64,000 nt of DNA from Paragorgia papillata (Eukaryota > Cnidaria > Anthozoa > Scleralcyonacea > Coralliidae), in assembly GCA_035771165.1 (NCBI GenBank), contig JAWNZC010000232.1:3275501-3339500 (forward strand), read 5' to 3'. Position numbers and translations under genes: made by a program. Within the stretch, counting starts at the first letter, position 1. Every line of letters begins with the position of its first letter. Shown here piece after piece: positions 45,557-56,859 of this stretch. The notes under the pieces are model-generated. The model saw only the letters and a program-made list of their open reading frames with translations, was not told the origin of the DNA and ran no database searches.

Positions 45557-45739
45557 CTATGAATATTCAATAGAGGGTAAAATCATTTTTTTCTCATTCA
45601 CCATTATTAAGTGACAATTGATGTTTAAAATGCTTGATTTCACCAATACAAAGTATGATAGCTAACTTAAGTAATTGCATCAAAAATAAACAACAAAACA
45701 AGTAAATTTCCCACAATTTAATCAACACAACTTATTTCA

Positions 45740-45778
<39 letters not shown>

Positions 45779-46020
45779 CACAACATTAGTCAACAATATC
45801 ACAATCACAACTTCTAAAGCTATCATTTATATGATACAACGGTCTTCGTGCAATCTGTATTTATTACAATTGACTGATTAGAACCAGATTCTTCCTGATG
45901 AGACAGATTCTTCGTCGTTAGCATTTTCCTTGAAATACTCTCCCCTTTTACCTTCCATGCCCATTTCGACTTTAGGTAGACCTCCCTGCAATATTTCACT
46001 CGCTTTTCTTTTAAGCTATG

Positions 46021-46179
46021 GGGGCTTTCCATTTACACGGTTAGACTGGTCAGTCCGGTTAAATGGAACACGATTCGTTTGAGACCTGGGATGGTCTGAC
46101 TGGAAAATTTGGTCCTAATCAAAAGCAAGTCCATTCTGGCCGGACTGACCGGTCTAATCTTGTCAATTGGAAAGCGCCC
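46021..46179. repeat. MITE with TATG duplication
   Basis: Inverted ends GGGGCTTTCCATTTACACGG and partner ending TTGGAAAGCGCCC, inner block TTAGACTGGTCAGTCCGG; flanked by TATG (46017-46020, 46180-46183). Confidence 0.65.
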
Positions 46180-46212
46180 TATGACGGAGTACATTTATAT
46201 GCCTTAACCCCA

Positions 46213-46800
46213 TCAGTGACCAGTGGTTTCCTGAGTAACCTGTTGAGCTATTCCGGCATCATACAATCTTGTAGCACAACTACGCCGCAGGGATTGATTT
46301 GTATAATGCTTTTCAAACCCTGCCTTTTTCATAATATTCTTCACCACATTTCCCTCCCCGCACCTCTTCTATAATACCAAATCTGACCATTTGGCTTTGT
46401 CAAAGCTCGCAAATAAAACGCGTTATCGCTGGTTTCCTTTGGAACGTGAGACAAATATTTCTTATACAGTTCAACTGGACAACGTTCTGGATTTTTAAAA
46501 TTCTGAAATGCCCGAACAACCTTTTTTTTGATACGCAAATGACTAACCCGCCGTCATTAGTCTTGCTGATATCCTCGACATACTGTAAATATTCACTACC
46601 AAATTCGTCAACTTGTAGCGACAGCTGTGAGTTTTCACTTCTTAAATTTCTGTGCTCTTGACCAGCCCTTAGAGCAAATTGAATCCCGAATAGATAAACT
46701 AAACTATCTCTAAGCAATTCTCCGTTGCTGCTTCCTAAGAAACCATGCTTCTATAAATAATTTTCTTGCTCTTCCGAAATAAAATTTGCTTGTGCGACCT
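46213..46800 (-). pseudogene. Crypton/DUF3504-type tyrosine recombinase relic
   Basis: Minus strand from about 46800: FISEEQENYL, a TAG (46751-46753), then LRDSLVYLFGIQFALRAGQE with the first catalytic Arg region and HRNLR. After a frameshift near 46540 it reads NPERCPVELYKKYLSH, AFYLRALTKPNGQIWYY, then KAGFEKHYTNQSLRRSCATR with the second Arg, and ends QETTGH. This matches the C-terminal recombinase domain shared by Cryptons and the DUF3504 family, which integrates DNA through a tyrosine nucleophile. The final Tyr segment is lost. Confidence 0.7.
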
Positions 46801-47351
46801 CTACACCTAATCCTTGCCCTGCCCTGTCTTTCAACACAAAATTTAATGAGGAAATTGTGATTAGCGCATGGGTGTTGGCGGGCGCTTAAATCTGAGTACG
46901 AGATTGGTTCGATGAAATTGGCCAGCATTGTAAAATTGCAATGGAGGAAAAACGATCTCGTGCTAGGCAAGCAAACCCAAAGGGTTGAAAAAGATTTTAT
47001 GCAAATAATGAGAACTTTGACTGATACGAGCGTCATGGGAAGCAGTCGCTTTCAATATCATTTCTGATATTCCCAACTGCAATGTCAACTCTTTTAACGA
47101 AGTCTGTTTTATGTACTCATTCTTGTCCAGCCCCTATAGTCATACGTCACCAGTGACGGATCACTTCGATTTGTTGTGAACCTGCGAGGTTTTGACCAAA
47201 ATTACCCCCCTTGGGCTTAAAATGATCCTGAATGATCCCTTTTTAAAATGAGACCTTTATAACGATATGCGATGAAGTATCACCCGAGCTCTGACCTGAA
47301 TTCTGGGTTGTGAATTTCCCGTGAGCAACGTGGCATATCGACAAGAAGAAA

Positions 47352-47415
47352 ATGGCTTTTATTTGTCAATATAGAAGCGAAACCAACGAAAATTTAGGCT
47401 CTAACAACTCCGATA
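47352..47415 (+). other. Possible short first exon
   Basis: ATG, 21 codons (MAFICQYRSETNENLGSNNS) and a strong donor GTAAGTAT. No downstream exon identified; could be chance. The surrounding 46860-48500 holds no other recognised gene. Confidence 0.2.
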
Positions 47416-48533
47416 GTAAGTATAAGCATTTGTTTGTTGTAATTATTTCGTAGATTAGCAATAATTTGGTAAAATTTGACGAAAACCATCTCGGCCGATC
47501 AGGCAATTATCGAACAAAATTTGCCTAGAGTTGTCGACGTTGTAATGGCAAACAGGAGTAAATATCATGCAAAATAACCTTAAATCTGAATAGCTGACTT
47601 AAAAACGATCTCACTGATGTATTATGGTCGTATGTTCTTGTATAATTCTGTTTTAATTTGTAAATTTTCAAAATAAGTTATATGATCGCGCGCGGGCGCA
47701 CCATGGGGGGTCACAATGGAAAATCTTAAAAATTCAATATGATATTTGCGTTTTATTATATTGCTTTAATTTTTTCAATTTGAATTTGTGAAATGCTGCT
47801 TTTAATTTTACTTCTCCAAAGTTTGGTGCTAAAGTCTTTCTGGTTAAATATTTAACATTTTGTTAGATTATAATAATATTTTTTAATAATAATTAGCATA
47901 AATTAGCATAATTTGCAAAATGGGTTATCCGACAAGATCCGAAAACCAAAAATTTTAATAGTAGAGGCAAAAACGATTCATATGATATATTGTGGTATTA
48001 TTTTTGTGTTATTATGCCATGTTAATTAACAAATTGCCACAACCACCAAATTGACTGGTTTTCGGGCCAGACAAGAATGAGAGAACAAGCAATATTTGGT
48101 GCAATGGAAAGAGTATGAGATGGCAAGCTGTACTTCTTAACTCATACATCATGTTTCCTACTCGTTCTGAGCTGCACTGATTAGCTGTTGTACAGCAAAA
48201 CGTACGTCTGCAGATTAAACAAACATGTATATGCTCCCACATTTGGATGTGCTTGAGCACTCTATGGCTAAATATGGGTGACGATAGCGTTAAGCAATGC
48301 CCACCACTCAAGAAGTTTTCCGAACACTCTGTCCCCATATTAATCTATTCTCGTTCCGAGCTGCACTAAAGAGCTGAAATGTTCTTTTGCAGTTTAGACA
48401 AATATATAATGCATATATTGTTACTATAAATCTTGGCAGTTTACGCCTTTATACCACCCACGTCCACATCGTTTCTCGAGGGGGATGGTACTCCGGAAAT
48501 TTTTGGGTAGGAGTGTCCCACCGTGTCCTCAAA

Positions 48534-48712
48534 TCCTGGTCCTATCCCAGACCTAAAAAGGCAATTTTCTATACCCTATCCCAGACCTAAATAAAAAAAA
48601 AGAATATAACCTCTCCCAGCACTGGTGTCACATTAGCATCTATACCCTATCTCAAAGCAAAATAAGCACCCTATTGCGGACCAAAATAGACAATTTGTAT
48701 ACCCCATCCCAG
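48534..48712. repeat. Degenerate tandem repeat CTATACCCTATCCCAGACC
   Basis: Four to six diverged copies of a unit of roughly 40 bp containing TACCCTATCCCAGACCTAAA. Confidence 0.65.
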
Positions 48713-48827
48713 AAACCGGAGCTCGAAAACCACACCCTAAAGTGTGGTACATACCACTATACCTTATTATATACAAGAGTACCCATTCCCCGGACATCTT
48801 TTGCACCTGGATAAAATACTTGCCCAG

Positions 48828-48866
<39 letters not shown>

Positions 48867-48870
<4 letters not shown>

Positions 48871-48924
48871 CCTTAAAGTCTTCGCTACCAGAGGTTTCAC
48901 CCTAAACGGGATCATCAGGCCACT
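48867..48924 (-). repeat. Hammerhead-like repeat, copy 2
   Basis: Minus strand GTGGC-CTGATGA-TCCCGTTTAGGG-T-GAAACC-TCT-GGTA-GCGAAG, then GACTTTAAGGTAAC, inserted between two TA microsatellites (48831-48866 and 48925-48940). The flanking TA tracts can pair to form an extended stem I. Confidence 0.6.
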
Positions 48925-49432
48925 ATATATATATATATATTTATTATATGGCTGGGTTTGATTTCCGGTCCGTACGCAGAACGACGCACGCTGATTGGTT
49001 CCTGAGAGGTCGGGATTTTACGATATTGACCTCTGGTCTGTGTCCGGGTCAATACGCTTTTTTCTCGGCCCTGCAAGTTTTGGCGAGAACATTTCTGAGT
49101 TGATTTGAATACAAATAAAAGAGAACTGGTTATCTTTATTCAAATATTCTGAACAATAAAATGTGCTAGAACATTGCTGCTGGCTTTCTTTAAAGCTGTT
49201 TATCTAAAAACACGACAAATAAAGGCCAAACTGGTGTAAACAAGAAGGCCAAGTAGCGACACGAAAAACTTAACAGGTAAGATAAACAGCATACTCCGAA
49301 GACAAAAACAACGCTCGAAACTTAAAAATAGAAAGAACCAATAGCCATATAATAAATTCCTTATTAACCTCGTTTGCTCGGTCTGTACGGGACAGTATTT
49401 GCCATCGGTTTTGGTACTCGGTTAATAAGTCC

Positions 49433-49435
<3 letters not shown>

Positions 49436-49495
<60 letters not shown>
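49436..49495. repeat. TA microsatellite
   Basis: About 30 TA units. Other TA tracts lie at 2431-2482, 38083-38106, 45745-45774, 50742-50768 and 50868-50887. Confidence 0.9.
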
Positions 49496-49499
<4 letters not shown>

Positions 49500-50565
49500 G
49501 ATGAGCCGATTACGAAAATTGCCGATTACTGAAGCCGATTCTTTGGTGGCCGATTAATACAAATAATCGGCCGGTTAATCGGCATATGCCGATTAGTGCT
49601 ACGTTGTTGGTTACCAGTCCTTGCGCAGTTTAGCAATGTTGTAGGGATTGCTATTGTGAAATATAACAGAAATGTTTCGTGATGATTAGTTTTGCGTGTT
49701 TTGAGAATCAATTTCGTTTTGTTCGTCCGACTTTCAGTTTTATAAATCGGTATGCGCTACGCTATTAGTAGTTGGCAAATTGTAATGTAAAAACAAAATA
49801 TTATTCGCTTTATGTGGTGCTAATCTCTAAACACACGCTCTGAATAAACACTTGAATTGGGAGGCTCAGATACTTCAGCAGAACTTTAAACAAGTTGGGA
49901 TAAACAAGTTTATTTGCTTGCCACCAAACATAAGGGCATGCTTGCAATGGCTGTAGCGGAAGGGCGAGAAAGGCGTCGATTTCTCCTTCAACTTTGTGGC
50001 TGGCGTTGGAAGTGCTGTCCCTTGACCCAACAATCTCGTCGAAGCAAGACCATAGGTCTTGATGATGTTCAGTGCTGCAGCTCTTTTCCTGGGTTGAGAT
50101 ATTCTCGGTCGTGACTACCTTAACCGGTGAAGATCCTTTGCCATTTTCTCGTGTTGGTTTTAAAATTTAAAGTTTTAAAGGCGTTTCACAAATCTTTTGA
50201 CGGACTAGAGTTCCGAAGTTCCGGTTCATTGTTTCCGAAGTTGGCGACAAGCATTGCAACTTTGTTTTGATGCTCGCTATTTGATCGGCTGCCATACGTA
50301 ACGAATTTGCGGAGTTCGTAACTTTGTGGCAAACGTCTGACTGCGGAACTCTTCCGTCAAGAGTTGTGTGAAACGCTCTGTAATCATTGTGAAATAAGGA
50401 CTATTGTGTTTGGGCTTATGCAGCTACGGACTTATGGTGTGTGTGTTTGCGTCGTTCATGAAAAGCTTTATTTGAGACATGCACCGATTATTTTGCCGAT
50501 TATTTTGAATAATCGGCCGATTACCGATTATTTTAAATAGTTTCCGATTTATCGGCTCATCTCTA
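49496..50565. mobile_element. Non-autonomous hAT-like element
   Basis: 1,070 bp with ends TAGAGATGAGCCGATTA and ATCGGCTCATCTCTA, and CCGATTA/TAATCGG repeats next to both ends. Flanks ATATATAT and ATATATTT agree with an 8-bp duplication, though in TA-rich DNA this is weak. No transposase gene. Confidence 0.7.
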
Positions 50566-50737
50566 ATATATTTCAAAAATCATTAATAATTCTTGAAGAT
50601 CCTCCTGATTTACATAAACTTTAGCTTTGATTTTCTCGGCTTAGATGCTATTTTTCAAACTTACTATGCCAATTAACTTACCAAATAGGTCGTTTTTTTA
50701 AGCTTTTTAAAACATTCGCAGTACGTGTTTTAAATAT

Positions 50738-50769
<32 letters not shown>

Positions 50770-50771
<2 letters not shown>

Positions 50772-50868
50772 TGAGTTATGGTTCACGAAATGTTAGAGAG
50801 TGCTCAATACCATATAGATAGAGCAAAATACAAAGTATAAAGTATAGTTTTACCTTAAAGTCTTCGCT
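50770..50868 (-). repeat. Hammerhead-like repeat, copy 3
   Basis: Minus strand GCGAAGACTTTAAGGTAAAA through TTTTGCTCTATC to ACTCACTT, matching the distal part of copy 1. It starts at the base following the predicted cleavage point of the hammerhead core, with only TA repeat beyond. Confidence 0.65.
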
Positions 50869-52014
50869 ATATATATATATATATATACATCAATTAAATA
50901 TCGAATCAATATCAACTGATCGATCTGCGAATAGATCAATCCGTCATGGCTTGATGTTGTTTTTGCAAAATATATAATTCATAATAATATGTAAAATTTT
51001 AGAAAATAGAAAGTAGCAAATAAATTTATTCAAAGAAGTACCTTGTACCATATAGTATTGGTATTCGTATGGGTAGCGTCTCCAATTCTTATTCTTTTTC
51101 CAAGCGCAAAATATTCCAAAGGAACAAAATGACGACACATCTGCAAAATAAAGTATTAATATATATATTTCTTTCTATATTCAGTCGAATTTCCTTTAAA
51201 AACATTGGTGCAAAACAAAGTGGTTTAAATACAACCTCGTACCCAGTGTCTTAACTCTGTTTGCCACCCGACCTCCACGTTCGCTGTGAAAAGATCCCGG
51301 TCCAGGCTGGTCACGTGTGGTATGTATGTATAAAAATAATCGATAGTGGGAGGGTGCCCGGCGTATCGTAGTGCTTGATCTTGCTGGAATGGGCAAAGAA
51401 ATATATTGGATTTTTAAAGAAGTGGTATAACCTTGCGACAAGATTTTAAAACCGAAATAAGTTTTTTGACAGTTATTGTTTTAATTTACGCTGAGTATAT
51501 ATAAGTTTTACTGGAAGAATCTTTGATCTTCTTATTCTTTTATCTTTAGTTTGAGTGTTTAACTTATTAAATATCTCCTCGATATCTCAGAATGTTTCAC
51601 TCGGACTCCAGTTACGCCGCAGTTTTTATCTTTCGTTGCTTGATTATAAAATACGAACACGCCACCAGGGCAACGTTTTCGTCTCATTCAAAGTGTATTC
51701 AAATATAAAACAATAGCAATCACCGACGAATAAATAAATATACACGATAACGTAGCAAAATAGTAAAATGTCTGAAAAGGAGATCATTATAGCAAGACAC
51801 GTTAAAAACAAGGGTAAAGTCTAATGTAGATCCATTGCTGTCATCTGCATGTCCTAATTTCTTGTCGGTTATTTGGTCTTTTGGAGAGAATGCATTGCGT
51901 TTTTACTTAGAAAGATATTAGACTTAAAGAAAAGGCCACAGACTCTCGTTCAAGTTAACTTTATTCCGCATCTTCTAGTTTTGACTGTTTATAAGGCAAC
52001 AGCCCGTGTATCCA

Positions 52015-52520
52015 GACGGCACACGACATCGTTTCGACGTCGATTTGCGCTCAAAGTCGGGTTGCGACGTCGATCTACAAAAAATCGACGTTATTTCAAC
52101 GTTGCTTTCGTGAACGTTTTATTGATGTCCGAAACAGATGTTGCCTCTACGTTGAAATGACGTCAATATTGTGTCGTCAAATTTCACGCCACTAGCTTAA
52201 TCGCAACAATATCGACGTTGTCTTGTCAACGTGTCAGTGACGTCACAAAGAGTTGTTCTTTCGACGTTGAACCGACGTCGATATTGTGTCGTCAAAATTC
52301 ACGCCACTTAATCACAACAATACCGACGCTGTTTCGACTCTGCCTTGTCAACGTGTCATCGACGTCAAAAAGAGTTGTGCTTTCGACGTTGAACCGACGT
52401 CGATATTGTGTCGTCAAATTTGACGTTGCTTAACCACTGAAATATCGACATTGTTTCGACGACGCCTTGTCGACGTGTTATTGACGTCAGAAACAGCGGT
52501 TGTTTTGACTTTGAATCCAT
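52015..52520. repeat. CGACGT-rich minisatellite
   Basis: Imperfect units of roughly 110 bp containing CGACGTTGAACCGACGTCGA, ATTGTGTCGTCAAATTT and GTCAACGTGTCA, at least four times. A shorter version is in copy B (61940-62240). Confidence 0.75.
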
Positions 52521-53041
52521 GTGGATAATGTGTCGTCAAATTTCACGTCACTTAATTACCACCAACGGGGTAAAGTAGGGGGGTATTCTACAGACCTCAA
52601 AATATAAGCTTATTTAATTTCGAAATATATCATATGCATGTTTTACGAATGTTATTTCAACTGTATTTATATTTTCCAGTATAAAGCTAAGACTTGCTTA
52701 ATAAATTTCAATGTTTAACTATGCTTTTTCAAGGAAATTAAAGATTAATAAATACGCTTATGATTACAAAATAAGTTGCATGACTCCCCACAAACTATAT
52801 ATGTTTGGCAAGTACATTGATCAAGGAATTCAAAAATGACAGTTACAAACACTTTTGAGGTCACATGATTTAATTAGCTATAACAACTCTATGAAACGTC
52901 CCTGCCACTTGTGTAAAAACTTATAAATAAATGAAATAAAATAAATATATGTCAGCGACATCTCCAAGGTAGAACACGTCCAGAACAGGCAATATTTACG
53001 TTCCAAATCAATACAATTTCCAACCTTACAAAACTCAATCA

Positions 53042-53230
53042 ATGGCAAAAAAATGCTGAGCATCAGCTCCCTGTCCTTTATTGTCACCGAGATCGTCCTC
53101 TTTGGGTTCCATTACGTTCTCGTAAGGATCCGTCTCGTCATGGCTGATTTCTTCTTGATCATAAGTCTCGTTGCAATCGGTATCTAATTCGTTGCCATCC
53201 TCCCCCGACAATTTGCTGCATCGAAAATGT
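53042..53230 (-). CDS. Acidic ORF tail conserved in copy A
   Basis: Minus strand KLSGEDGNELDTDCNETYDQ, EEISHDETDPYENV, MEPKEDDL, to a stop near 53040. An acceptor-like CGATGCAG lies just upstream. Copy B carries a clearly related peptide at 63570-63690. I do not recognise the protein. Confidence 0.35.
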
Positions 53231-53544
53231 TATCAATGATTTAAAGGACTTCATTCGAATCATTTATTAGGTGACCTCTCAGCACCATCTCCAAGGTGGG
53301 ACATGCTCAAGACAGTCAATATTCACGTTCAAAATCAATACAATTTACGAACTTACAAAACTCAGTCAATGGTGGAGAATGCAGACCAATGTTCCCTAGA
53401 GCGTGTCCAGTTGTTTCAATCCACAAGACGCGGCCCACTTGAGTTCTTTTCTTCCAATTATTCAGACAGATAATATATGCAGTTCTGGTCGCTCAAAAGG
53501 GTGCGCGACAGGATATTAAAGTTCGATTTTTTAATTGAGGTTAT

Positions 53545-54140
53545 TTCAAACGAAAATAAAAAGGTAAGGAAAACTACATTTTGTTAAATTTCGTATTATT
53601 TGATTCGCTGAGCAATTAAGCTACGTTTGATTCGTCGTGTGCAAGGATTGTATGCTGGCAATGTGAGTTGAAGGCGCAAAGCTTTTTGCATTTCGATAAT
53701 TATTTACTGAAGCTTCAGCAACAACTACCATTTAGCTGCTTCAAACAAGAATGTCGCTGCAACGTCATATGCATTTTAAATTAATAGCTGGACTGTGTAT
53801 AGATTATGCCAATGGAGATTACTCGCAAATGAAGACGGACAATATTAAATATTTGACTTGGTTTTATTCGTTCGCGTCTTCTCGTTCGAGATTGAACAAA
53901 GAACTTCGATCAATTATTGCATGGATAGTTACAGTTCTCTTCCATGGTCAAACCGGATCCTGGTATCTTAAATGTTACTGAATACAAAGACCACTCTTCG
54001 TCGCCATGGACATGACTACATGTAGTCCAGCTGCTAACAACAAAAAAATAGTCGAATTGTTCGTTTTATGATACAAGCATGCAACTTGGCATGTAGATAG
54101 AGTTACTACTGCTGATGATTTTCTGATATAGGGCCAATGC
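53545..54140. other. Spacer with one unrecognised ORF
   Basis: The frame 53751-53981 (+) is 76 codons with no motif I know. No other feature seen. Confidence 0.3.
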
Positions 54141-54148
54141 AGATTTGT

Positions 54149-54455
54149 TCCTGGTTGCCACAAAATCGAGTTTTTCTTCCAATTTACCTATTAAAGTACA
54201 GACGTATAAAGTTCACTTTTGGCAAATATAACTTATATTGTTAGAAAGTTTGCAAAAAACTATATGAAATTAATAACTCAAAATAGGCTTGGAAAATCGT
54301 ACTACCCGCTTAAATGTCCTCCATATAGTTTTTTGCGAACTTTCTAACGATATAGTTCATATTTGCTAAAAGTGAACTTGAAATTTCACTTTTTGTAGAA
54401 GATTGTACTTTAATAGGTAAATTGGAAGAAAAATTCGATTTTGTGGCAACCAGGA
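54149..54455. repeat. Foldback MITE, long arms
   Basis: Ends TCCTGGTTGCCACAAAATCG / CGATTTTGTGGCAACCAGGA; arms of more than 100 bp sharing CTTCCAATTTACCTATTAAA. Confidence 0.8.
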
Positions 54456-54459
54456 GTGA

Positions 54460-55198
54460 GGCCACACCAATTTAATTTTGTGTTTTACGGGCCCGCCGAC
54501 GCTAAAAATCCGGAAAACAGAATAAAAATAAAATTGAAAATTTATCCTATTATTTTTAAAATAAAAGAATAAATAAGTCAAGAATCCAAAATAATAAAAA
54601 TCAATGGTTTTGTTCTTGCCGAAGCTCACTTTTTATGGCTGAAATGACTTGTCAAAATACGCTGAATTGCCGAGGTTTTGCACTTTTGGTTTTAATAATA
54701 TTGTTTGGATCGTCTTTTGAGCAATATTCATGAACCGGAACCCAGCAGACTTTAGGCAAAACTTTAGGCTCCAGTCCTCTAATATGGAATTATGGGCATG
54801 CGCAAAACATGGCCGATCCGCAAGACGCTCTCACGTGTGCTTTCAAGCTGCAGCTCGCTCTTTATGTAAATATCTTGGATGTGCCGTGATGGCGGGCCTA
54901 CCAGATTGTGCGTGGTTCTCTGTTAGTACATTCACAGATCCTATAAACACTGCAAAATTTGTCTTGCTAACTCTTGTGTCTTATTGATCAGAATCAGTTA
55001 GGCAATGGCTAATCTATTATATCAATACATTGTACTATGTTGCTTTATAAATCCTTTCTTGTGATACATAGATTTCTTGTGATAAATTTTAACATTCATG
55101 AATCATCAATATAATTTTATTTTTATTTTTTTCCCCTCCTCCGATCCTGAAAAAAGAGGATTTCTGCCCGCAAAACACAAAATAAAATTGGTGTGGCC
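54460..55198. mobile_element. GGCCACACC-ended element with TGA duplication
   Basis: 33-bp inverted ends GGCCACACCAATTTAATTTT / AAAATTGGTGTGGCC flanked by TGA (54457-54459 and 55199-55201). A 3-bp duplication suggests a PIF/Harbinger- or CACTA-like mobiliser. No transposase visible. Confidence 0.65.
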
Positions 55199-55330
55199 TG
55201 ATGGTGAGAATATTGGTGAAGTGAGTTTTATTAAATATATTGCAAAACTAAACTGTGAGCGGGAGTATTTTAGGAGGCGTATCGGAATCAAGTTCATACG
55301 TTTTCGACACAGTGGCGACCCCGGCAGGAT
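55199..55330 (+). repeat. BEL-2 5' LTR end and primer site
   Basis: LTR ends CGTTTTCGACA at 55309, then CAG, then TGGCGACCCCGGCAGGATT from 55313, the same CGACA-CAG-TGG arrangement as BEL-1. The left LTR boundary is hidden by the neighbouring insertion. Confidence 0.6.
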
Positions 55331-55739
55331 TGCCGAACATTGATTTTAAACGGCGAAATTTGTTGGTGTACAACGCGTGTCAACATTCAAGACTGACGTG
55401 AAAGTTGGATTTTAAACGGCGATTGTTCGTGAGTTTGTGAATTAGTATACGACAAATACATTAACTGTGATTTAACTTTACTTGTTCTACTAAATTTGTT
55501 TGCGATTGGTGTATGTTCTGTTGGTTTATTTGGTGAAAATTTGCGAGAATTTGTACTTTCGTTTTGTGATTTGTATAATTGGTATCGTGACCGCGCGACT
55601 CGTTGGCAACTGGAGGTCTCGTTACGAGTCATATAAAATACTTCATTTAAGAACATTGGATTGGATCAGAGAGTCTTACATTGCATATATTGGAAATTGA
55701 ACTGTTTTGTTAACTGTTTTAAGCTAAATTATTGTACAA

Positions 55740-56198
55740 AAACATTGAAAAAACATTGGAAGACCTTCGTAGCAAGTTGAAAACATTAAAGTTTCGTGTG
55801 GGTAAAACTAATGAAGTCATTGGTAAACATGATAAGGAGGCACTGGTGAGACACAACGTCTATCAGTCACAACTATTTCTACAATGGTCAACACTTTGAA
55901 AGAGAACATCGAAGAGACAATGTTTGCTAAAGGGGAAACAGAAGAACAAGTCAACGACTGGGCTAAAGAAACTGAAGTCTGTCTAGCTGAAGCTGATCAG
56001 AGCATACGGCAAATTACAAAGGAGTTAAAAGGTATGGAGTTGGTTGCGCAAGAAGCTATTACGGAACAAAAACAGCAACAAAAACTTGAATTCGAGAAAC
56101 TTTTAACTGAACAGAAATTGAGACAAGAACAAGAAGCTGCGAAAGAGAAAATGAAGCTCGACCTATAATATCAACAAAGGCTGAAGGATGCCCAATAG
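55740..56198 (+). pseudogene. BEL-2 gag, coiled-coil N-terminal part
   Basis: LKTLKFRVGKTNEVIGKHDK, a frameshift, then the open frame 55884-56168: MVNTLKENIEETMFAKGETE and a long Gln/Glu/Lys-rich coiled coil (EQKQQQKLEFEKLLTEQKLR) ending at a TAA. Typical N-terminus of cnidarian BEL gag proteins. The foldback element follows. Confidence 0.65.
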
Positions 56199-56859
56199 TA
56201 GAGGACCTGGCTTCGAATTGTATGCACATAATTTAGGAGAGGGTAACTCAACTGATATAGGCTAATATGACCCCAAGGAACAACTTGGGATGTGTGCCAA
56301 AATCTCTATCCGGGGCGAACAGCCCGAAAATGACCACGGCCTTTTTCACCGGAAGTGCTACTTCCGAGATAGCTGTATCTTCTAAACCGTTTCAGCTACA
56401 GATTTTTTTAGGTGCTCAAAATGTTCAGAATGGCCATGTTTAGGGGGGTCATACAAGAGTGAAAAATCTCTAATTTGATATTTTACAAGAAAATCGCTAA
56501 AAACCGTTAGGGCAACTTCTCACCATACAAATACCTATACTGGAGTTGCCATATATTTATCAACTTAAACTTTCCGGACTTAGAGCAGAGTTAGAACATT
56601 TATTTGTGTTTTTTTACTAGAGTTGAACTGACAATTTTGAATTTGATCAAGGCATTTTTTTAAAAGAAAGAAAGCGAGAATCTAATGAATATAAGGAAAT
56701 TGTATTTTAACTTAAAATAAAAAATGAAAAACAAAGCTTATTACTTTAGTAGACAGCAGTATCTAGAAAGCTTAAATGTTTCAAAGATCAGCAGGGAAAT
56801 TTCCCAACAGCCAACAATGCAACTTTTAAAACTACATTACTACTGTTTTCCCATAGCCA

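Larger units (their letters stand above)
51184..53530. repeat. Long dispersed repeat, copy A
   Basis: Aligns over its length with 61109-64000 (copy B less a MITE). Contains CAACCTCGTACCCAGTG near its left end, a CGACGT-rich minisatellite, and a short acidic minus-strand frame at its right. Its ends are not typical of an LTR or TIR element; the right boundary is uncertain. Confidence 0.75.
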
